Shown here: in pieces, positions 34,087-42,657 of the stretch | Layout of the letters: every line of letters begins with the position of its first letter | Position numbering within the stretch: the stretch's first letter is position 1 | Origin: an uncultured Actinobaculum sp. | Lineage (GTDB): Bacteria > Actinomycetota > Actinomycetes > Actinomycetales > Actinomycetaceae | Reading direction: 5' to 3' | Assembly (NCBI GenBank): GCA_938020505.1 | Contig: CALIHR010000026.1 | Coordinates: forward strand, 62,001 to 126,000 | DNA: 64,000 nt | Made by a program: the position numbers and the translations under genes | The notes under the pieces: generated by a model | Told to the model about the DNA's origin: nothing | Databases searched by the model: none | Seen by the model: the letters and a program-made list of their open reading frames with translations, nothing else

Positions 34087-34312
34087 TGTTCGCTCCTCTG
34101 GGTATTCGCCGTGTTCGCGCTTTCTGACGCGAACATCAACCAAATTTAGAAGACTCGCCAGTTCCGCAGAAGATGCGGGTATGGGTAACGATACCCGTCG
34201 TGTGAATCGACACATCGGCGGAAGCGCGCCGATAATCTGCGGCGCTCGAAGGTCTCGGGGGTCTCGTCTAGACTTGATGCGTCTGGAAACGAAGACGTCG
34301 GAAGGACAGTAC

Positions 34313-35503
34313 GTGGATCTCTACGAGTATCAGGCCCGCGAACTATTCGAGGCGCACGGGGTGCCCGTGTCGGCGGGGATTGTCGCATCGACTCCGCAGG
34401 AGGCGGAGTCGGCCGCCCGCGAGCTCGGCGGCGGCCCCGTCGTTGTCAAAGCGCAGGTCAAAACGGGCGGCCGAGGCAAGGCCGGGGGCGTGAAACTCGC
34501 CCGAAGCCCGCAAGAGGCCGCAGACAAGGCCGCAGAAATTCTGGGCATGGACATCAAAGGCCACGAAGTCCGCTGCGTGCTCGTCGCCTCCGGCGCGGAC
34601 ATCGCCCGAGAGTTCTACTTCTCGGTGCTGCTCGACAGATCCGAGCGCAGATGCCTCGCCATGTGCTCGGTCGAGGGGGGTATGGACATCGAAACCCTCG
34701 CAAAGGAGCGGCCGGAGGCGCTGGCCAAGGTCGCCGTCGCCCCGAACGTCGGAATCGACGAGGCGAAGGCGCGTGAAATCGTCGGAGCAGCGGGCTTCGA
34801 CGTCGAGACGGGCGAGAAGGCCGTGCCCGTCCTGCTCAAGCTGTGGGACGTGTACTCGGGGGAAGACGCGACCCTCGTCGAGGTCAATCCGCTCGTTTTG
34901 ACGGAGCAGGGCGAGATCGTCGCCCTCGACGGCAAGGTGACGCTCGATGACAACGCGCGGTTCCGCCACAGCGGCCACGAGGCGCTCGTCGACAAGGCCG
35001 CGGAAGACCCTCTTGAGGCCAAGGCGAAGGCGCTCGGCCTCAATTACGTCAAGCTCGACGGCCAGGTGGGGGTCATCGGCAACGGCGCGGGCCTGGTCAT
35101 GTCCACGCTCGACGTCGTCGCCTACGCCGGAGAGGAATACGGCGTGGGGCCGGCGAACTTCCTCGACATCGGAGGCGGGGCCGACGCGAACGTCATGTCC
35201 AACGGCCTCGACGTCATTCTGGGCGACCGGGACGTGCGGTCGGTGTTCGTCAACGTTTTCGGCGGAATCACGGCCTGCGACGAGGTCGCCAAGGGGATCG
35301 TCGCCGCCCTCGACGCGTTGGGCGAGGCGGCCTCCAAGCCGATCGTCGTGCGCCTCGACGGCAACGCCGTCGCCGAAGGCCGCGCGATCCTCGCCGAAGC
35401 GAACCACCCCCTCGTCACTCTCGTCGACACGATGGACGGAGCGGCGGCCAAGGCCGCCCAGCTGGCCGCCGGGTCGGACGCGAAGCAGTCGGACGTGAAG
35501 TAA
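34313..35503 (+). CDS. sucC: Succinyl-CoA synthetase beta subunit
   Basis: A 396-residue ATP-grasp subunit of succinyl-CoA ligase. LYEYQARELFEAHGVPV opens the domain, VVVKAQVKTGGRGKAGGVKLA is the nucleotide-binding loop, and EVNPLVLTEQGEIVALDGK carries the metal-binding acidic residues. LDIGGGADA and VNVFGGITACDEVAKGIV form the C-terminal CoA-ligase half. The frame is open upstream, but GTG at 34313 follows GGAAGGA and starts the family sequence. It is transcribed with sucD, 12 bases on. The pair gives substrate-level phosphorylation from succinyl-CoA, or runs in reverse during reductive metabolism. Confidence 0.96.
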   Translation: MDLYEYQARELFEAHGVPVSAGIVASTPQEAESAARELGGGPVVVKAQVKTGGRGKAGGVKLARSPQEAADKAAEILGMDIKGHEVRCVLVASGADIAREFYFSVLLDRSERRCLAMCSVEGGMDIETLAKERPEALAKVAVAPNVGIDEAKAREIVGAAGFDVETGEKAVPVLLKLWDVYSGEDATLVEVNPLVLTEQGEIVALDGKVTLDDNARFRHSGHEALVDKAAEDPLEAKAKALGLNYVKLDGQVGVIGNGAGLVMSTLDVVAYAGEEYGVGPANFLDIGGGADANVMSNGLDVILGDRDVRSVFVNVFGGITACDEVAKGIVAALDALGEAASKPIVVRLDGNAVAEGRAILAEANHPLVTLVDTMDGAAAKAAQLAAGSDAKQSDVK

Positions 35504-35515
35504 GGAGCAGGCCCA

Positions 35516-36436
35516 ATGTCCATCTTCCTCGATAGGAATTCGAAAGTCATCGTCCAGGGAATGACGGGGTCCGAAGGGCGCAAGCACACGCGCCGGATGC
35601 TCGGCGCGGGCACGAACGTCGTCGGCGGGGTCAACCCCCGCAAGGCTGGGACCTCGGTGGAGTTCGACGTCGCCCCCATCGGCCCGGGGGCCGAAGAACG
35701 CCGGGCCGGCGCCGTTTCCGTCCCCGTTTTCGGATCCGTCGCCCAGGCGAAGGAAGCCACAGGCGCGAACGTCTCCGTCGTCTTCGTTCCGCCGGCGCAC
35801 ACGTTGGGCGCCGTCCTCGAAGCCGTCGACGCCGGGCTCGACCTCGTCGTCATCATCACCGAGGGCGTGCCGGTGAAGGACGCGACGGAGTTCTACGCGT
35901 ACGCCGCCGAGCGCGGCGTCAGGCTCATCGGCCCAAACTGCCCCGGGATCATCTCGCCCGGCCAGTCGAACGTCGGCATCACGCCCCCCGACATCACGGG
36001 GCCGGGGCGCGTCGGGCTCGTGTCGAAATCGGGCACGCTCACCTACCAGCTCATGTACGAGCTTGCGGACCTCGGGTTCACGACGTGCATCGGCATCGGC
36101 GGCGACCCAGTCATCGGCACCACTCACATCGACGCCATCAAGGCCTTCGAGGCCGACCCCGACACGGAGCTCATCGTCATGATCGGCGAGATCGGCGGCG
36201 ACGCCGAAGAACGCGCCGCCGCGTACATCGCCGAGCACGTGACGAAGCCCGTCGTCGCCTATGTGGCGGGTTTCACCGCGCCCGAGGGAAAGACGATGGG
36301 GCATGCGGGGGCCATCGTCTCCGGCTCGTCCGGAACGGCCGCGGCCAAGAAGGAGGCCTTGGAGGCCGTCGGCGTGCGCGTGGGCAAGACGCCCAGCCAG
36401 ACGGCCGCCGTCGCCAGGGAAATCCTGGGGGTCTGA
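35516..36436 (+). CDS. sucD: Succinyl-CoA synthetase alpha subunit
   Basis: A 306-residue CoA-binding subunit. VIVQGMTGSEGRKHTRRML and GGVNPRKAGT form the CoA-binding Rossmann domain. RLIGPNCPGIISPGQ, SKSGTLTYQLMYELAD and GIGGDPVIGTTHIDA follow. The phosphorylated histidine is in GHAGAIVSGSSGTAAAK. Complete and coupled to sucC. The gene ends 31 bases from the convergent CDF transporter gene. Confidence 0.96.
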   Translation: MSIFLDRNSKVIVQGMTGSEGRKHTRRMLGAGTNVVGGVNPRKAGTSVEFDVAPIGPGAEERRAGAVSVPVFGSVAQAKEATGANVSVVFVPPAHTLGAVLEAVDAGLDLVVIITEGVPVKDATEFYAYAAERGVRLIGPNCPGIISPGQSNVGITPPDITGPGRVGLVSKSGTLTYQLMYELADLGFTTCIGIGGDPVIGTTHIDAIKAFEADPDTELIVMIGEIGGDAEERAAAYIAEHVTKPVVAYVAGFTAPEGKTMGHAGAIVSGSSGTAAAKKEALEAVGVRVGKTPSQTAAVAREILGV

Positions 36437-36467
36437 GGGCCGCCGCGCCAGGGTCGTCGGCGGCGCT

Positions 36468-37472
36468 TCAGGCGCCGTCGGGAGTGCGCGCGGCGCTCCT
36501 TGACGCGGAGTCCACGTAGCCGCACGCGTGAATCCCCGATTCGCGCTGCGAGGCCGAACGGGTCTCCAGTTGGAACGTGGAATGGTGGATCGCCACGTCG
36601 AAATGCTCGGCCACGCATGTTCTCAGATCTTCGAGTATCGCCACCGCGTGCCCGTCCTGGAAGCAATCGTCGCCGACGACGACGTGCGCGGAGATGACGG
36701 GCAGGCCTGTGGCGACCGTCGAGGCGTGCAAATCGTGCACGTCGAGGACGTGGTCGAGGCCCAGCATGTGCTCGCGGACCTCGTCCAGATCCAAGCCGCG
36801 AGGGGTGGTCTCCATGAGGATCGCCCCGGCTTCCCCGATGAGCTTGACGGCGCGCGGGAGGATGAGGGCTGCGATGAACAGGCCGGCCACGGCGTCGGCG
36901 CGCTGCCACCCGACTGTTGCGATGACGATCGCCGCCGCGATGACGCTCAGAGAGCCCAGCGCGTCGTTGGCCACCTCCAGGAAGGCCGCGCGCATGTTGA
37001 GGTTGGAGCGCCGGGCCGAAGCCAACACCAGCATGGAGGCGGCGTTGCCGACGAGGCCGACGACGCCGAAGACGATGAGCGTCTTCGACGGCATGTCGGG
37101 AGGCTCGCGAAGCCGCCCGACGGCCTCGACGACGACGTAGACTCCGACTCCGGCCAGCACAGCCGCCTGCGCCAGCGCGGCGAGGACTTCGGCTCGCCGG
37201 TACCCCCACGTGCGCTTGGACGACGGCGGCCGCCGCATGAGCGTCGCGGCGACGAGCGCCATGAGAAGCCCCGAGGCGTCGATGACCATGTGCACCGTGT
37301 CGGTCAACAGCGCGAGGCTGCCCGTGAGGGCGGCGCCGACCGCCTGGGCGAGCAGGATCGCCGCGGCAATGGCGAAGGCGGCCGCGATTTTGCCCCGCGC
37401 GTCCGGCGGCTGCCCGTCCGGCGAGTCGGACGGGGCGAAGGGCGAGCCGTGCGCGTGGTCGTGCGGCGCCAT
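36468..37472 (-). CDS. Cation diffusion facilitator (CDF) metal exporter
   Basis: A 334-residue CzcD/ZitB-type exporter of Zn2+ or related cations. A short His-rich start (PHDHAHG) precedes six hydrophobic segments between residues 30 and 225. The metal-site motif TDTVHMVIDASG lies in the second segment, and a second HxxxD-like site is replaced by EVANDALGS in the fifth. The C-terminal cytoplasmic domain is about 90 residues (VHDLHASTVATGLPVISAHVVV). ATG at 37472 has a G-rich ribosome site eight bases upstream. GTG at 37478, overlapping the previous stop in GTGA, is an alternative. It is the last gene of a four-gene minus-strand operon. Confidence 0.88.
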   Translation of the reverse strand: MAPHDHAHGSPFAPSDSPDGQPPDARGKIAAAFAIAAAILLAQAVGAALTGSLALLTDTVHMVIDASGLLMALVAATLMRRPPSSKRTWGYRRAEVLAALAQAAVLAGVGVYVVVEAVGRLREPPDMPSKTLIVFGVVGLVGNAASMLVLASARRSNLNMRAAFLEVANDALGSLSVIAAAIVIATVGWQRADAVAGLFIAALILPRAVKLIGEAGAILMETTPRGLDLDEVREHMLGLDHVLDVHDLHASTVATGLPVISAHVVVGDDCFQDGHAVAILEDLRTCVAEHFDVAIHHSTFQLETRSASQRESGIHACGYVDSASRSAARTPDGA

Positions 37473-37474
37473 CG

Positions 37475-38068
37475 TCACCGCCCCCCGTCTTCCCAGTGGC
37501 GGATCACTTTGCGCAGAAGGACGCCGAAGGCCAATCCCGTCGCCGCGAGGTACGTCCCGTAGAATCGCCGGGCCGTCCGGCCGAGCGGGACCTCGAGAAC
37601 GCGGATCGCCGCGGTGAAGGAGAACATCCGCGCCGCGCGCTCGCCGGCGGCATGAAAGAGGACGGGGCCCGTCGGCATGCCGCGGCGGCCCGATTCTGCC
37701 GCGAAGAGCTTGACCGGGATGCCCGTGAGCGCCTGCTTCCAGTAGCCTGACGCGCCTTCGCCGAGGTATTCCGACGTCGCGCGTTCCATGCCGGGGCGGG
37801 TCCACGGCGCGGGCGGGCGCGCCCCCGCGCGGGTGAGCGCGTGCGTGAGCGCAACCCCGGCGACCGACCCCGCGACGACCGCCGTCGCACGCCTGAACAG
37901 AAGCCTCGGCTGGGCTACCCCCAGCCAGACCTGGCTCATCTCCGCCATGACGGGGAAGGAAACGGCCTCGGCCATGCCCCAGGCGAACATGATCGCGTCC
38001 CCCCGCGCGCCCTTCATCGCCGCGTCCACGGCGGAGTGGACGGGGGAGACATGCACAAGCGCTTTCAT
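37475..38068 (-). CDS. Hypothetical protein in phospholipid operon
   Basis: 197 residues with one or two hydrophobic stretches (AVVAGSVAGVALTHALT near residue 70, and FYGTYLAATGLAFGVLL near the C terminus). Also visible are GDAIMFAWGMAEAVSFPVMAE and GYWKQALTGIPVKLFAAESG. I do not recognise the family. Its start overlaps the CdsA-like stop (ATGA) and its stop overlaps the CDF gene (GTGA), so it is tightly coupled. It probably acts at the membrane with its lipid-synthesis neighbours. Confidence 0.7.
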   Translation of the reverse strand: MKALVHVSPVHSAVDAAMKGARGDAIMFAWGMAEAVSFPVMAEMSQVWLGVAQPRLLFRRATAVVAGSVAGVALTHALTRAGARPPAPWTRPGMERATSEYLGEGASGYWKQALTGIPVKLFAAESGRRGMPTGPVLFHAAGERAARMFSFTAAIRVLEVPLGRTARRFYGTYLAATGLAFGVLLRKVIRHWEDGGR

Positions 38069-38982
38069 CCCAGCACCGCCGCAAGGGGAAGGACGAGCAG
38101 GAGGGAATCGACGCGGTCGAGCAGGCCGCCGAAGCCCGGCAGCCAATCGCCCGCGTCCTTGACGCCGGCCGCCCGTTTCACCATCGATTCGAGCAGGTCG
38201 CCGAGCACGCCGCCTACGCCGACTGCGATGACGAGCCCGAGCGTGATGTGCCCGAGGAGCGTGAGGATGACGACGGCGCCCGCGAGCGCCCCGACGAGCC
38301 CGCCCACGGTTTTGTTCGGCGAGAGCGGGGACAGCGGGCGGCGCGCCCACGCGAATCTTTTCAGGCCCGTCCCTCCCGTCCAGGCTGCGACGTCGGCGGC
38401 GGCAGCGGCGAAGGCGATGAGGAAGGCGTCGTGCCACAAGACGACGAGGTGCGCGAGCGACCAAGGGATCCAGATCGAGGCGAAGCCCGTCAGCGTGGCC
38501 CTGCGCACGCCGTCGGCGGTGTCTCCGGCCACAACCGCGGGCAGAGCGCATACGAGGACCATGACGGGGGCGAGCGCCATCATGTTCGGGCGCTGCCAGG
38601 CCGTCAGCGGATAGAGGACCGCGAGAACGGACAGGAGGATCGTTTCCGGCCGAGGCAGCCGCGTCATCCGAGCCAGCTCTCGAATCGCCTGGAGCCCGAG
38701 GAGGGCCGCGAGGAGCGCCGTTGTTCCCCTGCCGATCCAAATGGGTATGCCGACGGCGGGGATGATGACCGCCCAGGTGGTCCACCGGCGGTGGAGCTCT
38801 CTTTTGCGGGAGAGCGCGACGCCGATTCCCGCAAGAAGCAGGATCGTCAGGGCCGTCACCGCGAGGAAGACCGCGCGCCCCTCCAAGCGCCAGCCGGTGA
38901 AGGGCACGGTGAACGTCCAGGACCTGTCGCCTCCGACGATCCAGCCGATGAACGAGTCGCCGAGCGCCGTTGGCTGGATCAT
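38065..38982 (-). CDS. CdsA-like CDP-diglyceride synthase (YnbB type)
   Basis: A 305-residue multi-spanning enzyme with about eight hydrophobic segments. The C-terminal signature SMVKRAAGVKDAGDWLPGFG then GLLDRVDSL is the phosphatidate cytidylyltransferase motif, with Phe-Gly-Gly where most enzymes have His-Gly-Gly. Together with NKTVGGLVGAL it supports CTP-dependent activation of a lipid phosphate. It is coupled by ATGA at both ends. The neighbouring CDP-alcohol transferase makes the pair resemble E. coli ynbA-ynbB rather than the housekeeping cdsA locus. Confidence 0.88.
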   Translation of the reverse strand: MIQPTALGDSFIGWIVGGDRSWTFTVPFTGWRLEGRAVFLAVTALTILLLAGIGVALSRKRELHRRWTTWAVIIPAVGIPIWIGRGTTALLAALLGLQAIRELARMTRLPRPETILLSVLAVLYPLTAWQRPNMMALAPVMVLVCALPAVVAGDTADGVRRATLTGFASIWIPWSLAHLVVLWHDAFLIAFAAAAADVAAWTGGTGLKRFAWARRPLSPLSPNKTVGGLVGALAGAVVILTLLGHITLGLVIAVGVGGVLGDLLESMVKRAAGVKDAGDWLPGFGGLLDRVDSLLLVLPLAAVLG

Positions 38983-39779
38983 TCGAACTCCTCCTCGGCT
39001 CGCTCGCTCCTGGCTTCGTCTGTCTCGACCGCGTTGCCCTTTGCGTCGTTCTGCCCGGCTGCGCGTTCCCCTCCGACGGCCCTCTTCTGGACGACCGCGC
39101 CTTCTTCCTTGACTTTGCCGTTCCCTCCCAACGCGGCGATGTCGGGCGGAGGCGCAGGCGCCGCCCTGTCCGCCGGAGCGGGCCCGGCCGTTCCCCGCAG
39201 CGCCCTGTGCGTCTTCGCAAGCCTCACGGCGGCGGTCGCGAGGGATCCCGCGACGACGATCCAGCCGAAAACGGCCAGACGCTGAGGGAAGGCCGCCGCG
39301 AGAACGGCGGTGAGGCATCGCTCCGTCTTGCCGAAGGGCCCTCCGTTCAGACGCGGCGCGCCCGCCCCCGCCGCGCAGAGCGAGACGAACGTCGGCAGGG
39401 TGGCCGCGGCGGTCGCTGCGAGCAGAAGCGCCGTCGTCGACGTCGGCGAATCCGTTCGAACGGACAGGCCGACCAAGCCCGCCATGATGAGAAAGTCGGA
39501 GAAACGGTCGCCGATCTCGTTGAGGACAAAGCCGAAAGGGCGGGAGACGCCGCGTGCGCGGGCAACTGCGCCGTCGAGATTCGCCCCTCCGAGTCTGGCG
39601 GCGAGGAAGACGAAGGCGGCGATCCACCAGCCTTCGACGATCGCCCACGCTCCGAGCGCCGCGGCCGCCACTCCGGCCGCCGTCCAGAAATCCGGCGATA
39701 TTCCGCGGCGGACGGAGGCGGAGACGATGAACCCGAGGCGTCTGGTATACCAATACTTCAATGCGTACAGGGACTTCAC
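38979..39779 (-). CDS. CDP-alcohol phosphatidyltransferase-like enzyme (YnbA type)
   Basis: A 266-residue membrane enzyme. The family motif appears as LDGAVARARGVSRPFG followed by FVLNEIGDRFSD. The first Asp of the second half of the motif (GxxxDxxxD) is Asn here, as I recall for YnbA-like members, so the acceptor may differ from glycerol phosphate. About six hydrophobic segments follow the motif or surround it. The last 65 residues are a hydrophilic Ala/Glu-rich tail. The GTG start has no clear ribosome site. It is the first gene of the operon continuing with the CdsA-like gene, an unknown gene and the CDF exporter. Confidence 0.82.
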   Translation of the reverse strand: MKSLYALKYWYTRRLGFIVSASVRRGISPDFWTAAGVAAAALGAWAIVEGWWIAAFVFLAARLGGANLDGAVARARGVSRPFGFVLNEIGDRFSDFLIMAGLVGLSVRTDSPTSTTALLLAATAAATLPTFVSLCAAGAGAPRLNGGPFGKTERCLTAVLAAAFPQRLAVFGWIVVAGSLATAAVRLAKTHRALRGTAGPAPADRAAPAPPPDIAALGGNGKVKEEGAVVQKRAVGGERAAGQNDAKGNAVETDEARSERAEEEFE

Positions 39780-39939
39780 ATCGATAGCTTATAGGCGCTG
39801 AGGCGGCATGCCCATGGGCCGTCCCACACCGTGGGAGCCTCCCGCGGAGCCTCGGGTGCGCCGAATCCCTGTATCATCGGATCGGCCGGGCGGCGTTCGT
39901 CGGGGCCGCCGGGCGGAAATCACGAGAAAGGCTGCGAAA

Positions 39940-40404
39940 ATGTCCGAAAATGCAAGCGAAGTCACTCCCAAAACGCCAGGCTCGGACGCCGAGGCCGACG
40001 GCGGCGCGGCGGGCGCAGTCCACGTTGCGGGCAACTGCGGCGCCGTCGACGGCGGCACTGTGCTCGACAGGTACTTCGCCCTCTCGGACACGGCCGGCAA
40101 AGAGCGGAAAGACTTTGAGGAGCTCGTATCGCTTTTCAGCCCCCGCGCGCGGATCGCTTCTGGACGCGGCGAGGACGTCGAGGGCATCGACGCCGTGAGG
40201 GCTTTCTACCGGGAGTTTTTCGATCGCAACCTCGAATTGCATCACGTGTGGAAGACGAAAGTTGAGCCGGACGGGCTGCACATTGCCCGCTGGGCGGTTG
40301 CAGGGCGCAGAATTTCCGGCGAAGTTTTCGCCCTGTCCGGTTGCGACACAGCCGAGACCGACGACGCCGGCCGAATCGCGAAGCTCCGCGTAAAGATCGA
40401 CTGA
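39940..40404 (+). CDS. NTF2/SnoaL-like protein
   Basis: A 154-residue protein. After about 45 residues of disordered Ala/Gly/Asp-rich sequence, VLDRYFALSDTAGKERKDF, ELVSLFSPRARIAS, GIDAVRAFYREFFDRN and LHHVWKTKVEPDGLHIARWA show the NTF2-like cone fold. Enzymatic function is unknown. ATG at 39940 follows GAAAGG. It is divergent from the phospholipid operon and convergent with nagA. Confidence 0.75.
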   Translation: MSENASEVTPKTPGSDAEADGGAAGAVHVAGNCGAVDGGTVLDRYFALSDTAGKERKDFEELVSLFSPRARIASGRGEDVEGIDAVRAFYREFFDRNLELHHVWKTKVEPDGLHIARWAVAGRRISGEVFALSGCDTAETDDAGRIAKLRVKID

Positions 40405-40458
40405 GGCGGCGGCTCGCTTCCGCGCCGCGGCGTCGGGACTCATTTCTGCGGCGCCGGG

Positions 40459-41709
40459 TCACTCCCTGACGACGCGCACGGGGGAGAAGGCCCGGTCGAA
40501 GACGACGAAATTGGGCCGCTTGCCCAACTCGAAATTGAGTGTGACGCCCTTCGCCCCCTCGATGGAGGCCGCCCTTGCGGGAGCGGCGACGCACGCGCGG
40601 ACGATCTGCCCGAACGGGAGGACGCCCCGCCGGGCGAACAGCGCGAGCTGGTCGCTCAGCCGCGAGCAGCCCCCGGCGATCGTCTCTTTCCCCGCGAGCC
40701 GCGCCGCGCCTTCGCGCACGTCGACGTCGAGGCCCCCGAGCGTGTACCGCCCTTCGGGCATGCCGGCTGCGGCGATCGCATCCGTGACGAACGCCGCGTT
40801 TTCGCCGACCCATCCGTGCACGTCCTCGACGAGGGCGGGGGCCAGATGGACGCCGTCGCCGATGGTTTCCACGATCGCGCGCCCTTCCCGGGCGGCCGCC
40901 AGGAACTCCCTGACCGGGCCGGGTTCGCGGTGGTCGATCGGCGGCATCGCGTTGAACAGGTGCGTGACCGTCTGCGGCACACCCTCAAAGCCGAGCTCGG
41001 CCGCGCAGAGCGACGTGGCTTCGAGGGCTTGCGCCGCGGTTTCGCCGCTTGCGGCGGTGTGCCCCCAGGATGGTTTGGCGCCGTGGGCGAGCAGGATTCG
41101 GACGGCCTCCATGGCGTGGTCGGCCTCCGGGGCGACGGTCATCGTCTTGACGAAGCCCCTGCCCTCCTTGAGCCACGCCGCGAGCTCCTCGGGGTCGGCG
41201 CCGCGGATGGCCGCCGGATTCTGGGCGCCGGCCTTGCGGGGAGAGACGTACGGGCCCTCCATGTGGATTCCGGCCAGGTCGCCCGATTCGCAGAATGGGA
41301 CGAGCGCCCGGATCGCCGGCAGGGGATCGGCCGTCGAGACGAGGGAGGCGAGGAGCGCCGTCGTCCCGGAAGCTCGGTGGGCCTCGATCGCCTTGCGTAT
41401 CGAGCGGGGATCGACGTCGTCGGGGAAGGACGCCCCGCCTCCGCCGTGGCAGTGGACGTCGACGAGCCCCGGCGCGATGAAAGCCCCCGAGACGTCGGCC
41501 TCGCCGGAATAGCCCCGCGGCAGCACGCGGGCGAGGACTCCGCCCTCCAGCGCGAGCCCGCCTCCCGCCTCCCTTCCGTAGCCGTCGTAAACCGTGCCCG
41601 AGACGACCATGTCGGGTTTGTCGGCTTCTGCCGCCGCTCCGGGCCCGCCCATGCCTACGCCGACGCGGCCGGCCTCTGCCGCGTCGACGCGCCTTGCGCC
41701 GCCGGTCAC
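40459..41709 (-). CDS. nagA: N-acetylglucosamine-6-phosphate deacetylase
   Basis: Removes acetate from GlcNAc-6-phosphate in amino-sugar use. 416 residues of the amidohydrolase fold: IAPGLVDVHCHGGGG (first metal HxH), GIHMEGPYVSPRKAGAQNP (metal glutamate), WGHTAASGE and THLFNAMPPIDHREPGP (substrate and metal histidines). The final catalytic aspartate is in FVTDAIAAAGMPEG. GTG at 41709 overlaps the nagB stop in GTGA. An N-terminal Ala/Gly-rich stretch of about 30 residues precedes the family sequence. Confidence 0.94.
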   Translation of the reverse strand: MTGGARRVDAAEAGRVGVGMGGPGAAAEADKPDMVVSGTVYDGYGREAGGGLALEGGVLARVLPRGYSGEADVSGAFIAPGLVDVHCHGGGGASFPDDVDPRSIRKAIEAHRASGTTALLASLVSTADPLPAIRALVPFCESGDLAGIHMEGPYVSPRKAGAQNPAAIRGADPEELAAWLKEGRGFVKTMTVAPEADHAMEAVRILLAHGAKPSWGHTAASGETAAQALEATSLCAAELGFEGVPQTVTHLFNAMPPIDHREPGPVREFLAAAREGRAIVETIGDGVHLAPALVEDVHGWVGENAAFVTDAIAAAGMPEGRYTLGGLDVDVREGAARLAGKETIAGGCSRLSDQLALFARRGVLPFGQIVRACVAAPARAASIEGAKGVTLNFELGKRPNFVVFDRAFSPVRVVRE

Positions 41710-42479
41710 GCCAGGCTCCAGCGCTCGCGATAGAGATCGGCGTATTCGAGGCGTTCCGCGGCCTCGGCGTCGACGAAAACGGTGAGGTCCGGGTGCATTT
41801 GGGCGACGGTCGCAGGCCATTTCGCGCTGATCGCGCCCTCGATCAGCTGGCGGACGGCTTCGGCTTTCTGAGCGCCGAAGGCGAGCAAGAGCAAGGATCG
41901 CGCCTCCATGATCGTTCCCAGACCCTGCGTGACGCAGCGGGAGGGGACCTTGCCGACGTCGCCGTCGAAGAAGCGGGCGTTGTCTGCGCGCGTTCGGCGG
42001 GAGAGAACCTCGACGCGGGTGCGCGAGACGAGCGACCCGCCCGGCTCGTTGAAGCCGATGTGCCCGTTGGCGCCGATTCCGAGGATCTGCAGGTCCACGC
42101 CGCCGGCCGCGGCGATCGACGCCTCGTACTGCCCCGCGGCAAGGCGCGGGTCGGCGGCCGAGCCGTCGGGGGTGCGAAGGCCGGCCTCGGTCAGCCCCGT
42201 CTTTTCGGGCCCCACGAGCTCGCGCCGCAGGACGTTGCGGTACCTTTCCGGATGTCCGTCCGCGATTCCCACATATTCGTCGAGCGCGAAGGCGGCTGAG
42301 CCCTCCAGGGTGAAGCGCCCGGCCGCGTGTGCCTCGCGCAGCTCGGAGTAAAGGCCTTCGGGCGTGGATCCGGTTGCCACGCCGAGGGTCGCGTTCGGTT
42401 TGCGGGCCAGGAGATCGACGACGCCGCGCGCCGCGGCCGCCGAGGCCTCCTCGGACGTCTCGAAGATGCCGATCTGCAT
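41706..42479 (-). CDS. nagB: Glucosamine-6-phosphate deaminase
   Basis: Converts glucosamine-6-phosphate to fructose-6-phosphate and ammonia. 257 residues: LGVATGSTPEGLYSEL (phosphate loop), FALDEYVGI (catalytic Asp), LGIGANGHIGFNEPG (catalytic His region), and the late helix after LLLLAFGAQKAEAVRQLIEG. ATG at 42479 is preceded by AAAGGGA seven bases away. First gene of nagBA. The 178-base divergent region to the DUF6350 gene contains an 8-base inverted repeat, GACGCGCC/GGCGCGTC, but no clear complete GntR-type box. Confidence 0.95.
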   Translation of the reverse strand: MQIGIFETSEEASAAAARGVVDLLARKPNATLGVATGSTPEGLYSELREAHAAGRFTLEGSAAFALDEYVGIADGHPERYRNVLRRELVGPEKTGLTEAGLRTPDGSAADPRLAAGQYEASIAAAGGVDLQILGIGANGHIGFNEPGGSLVSRTRVEVLSRRTRADNARFFDGDVGKVPSRCVTQGLGTIMEARSLLLLAFGAQKAEAVRQLIEGAISAKWPATVAQMHPDLTVFVDAEAAERLEYADLYRERWSLA

Positions 42480-42657
42480 CGCCAGTCCCTTTCTCGACGC
42501 GCCGTTCCCGTTTCGCGGCGCGTCGTTGCAATACCGGTGGTCAGTGACGTTTGCCCTCAACAATACACGCTCGCGGCCGATTTGTCTTACAAATTCTGGG
42601 CGGGGAGTTTCGGCGTGTGTCCGCCTATTCCGAACGGGGGATGCGACCATTGGCGTG

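Noticed and set aside
42480..42657. A DasR/NagR-type operator before nagB
   Set aside because: Only a loose half-site (GGTGGTCAG) is visible. The palindromic box is not complete enough to call.
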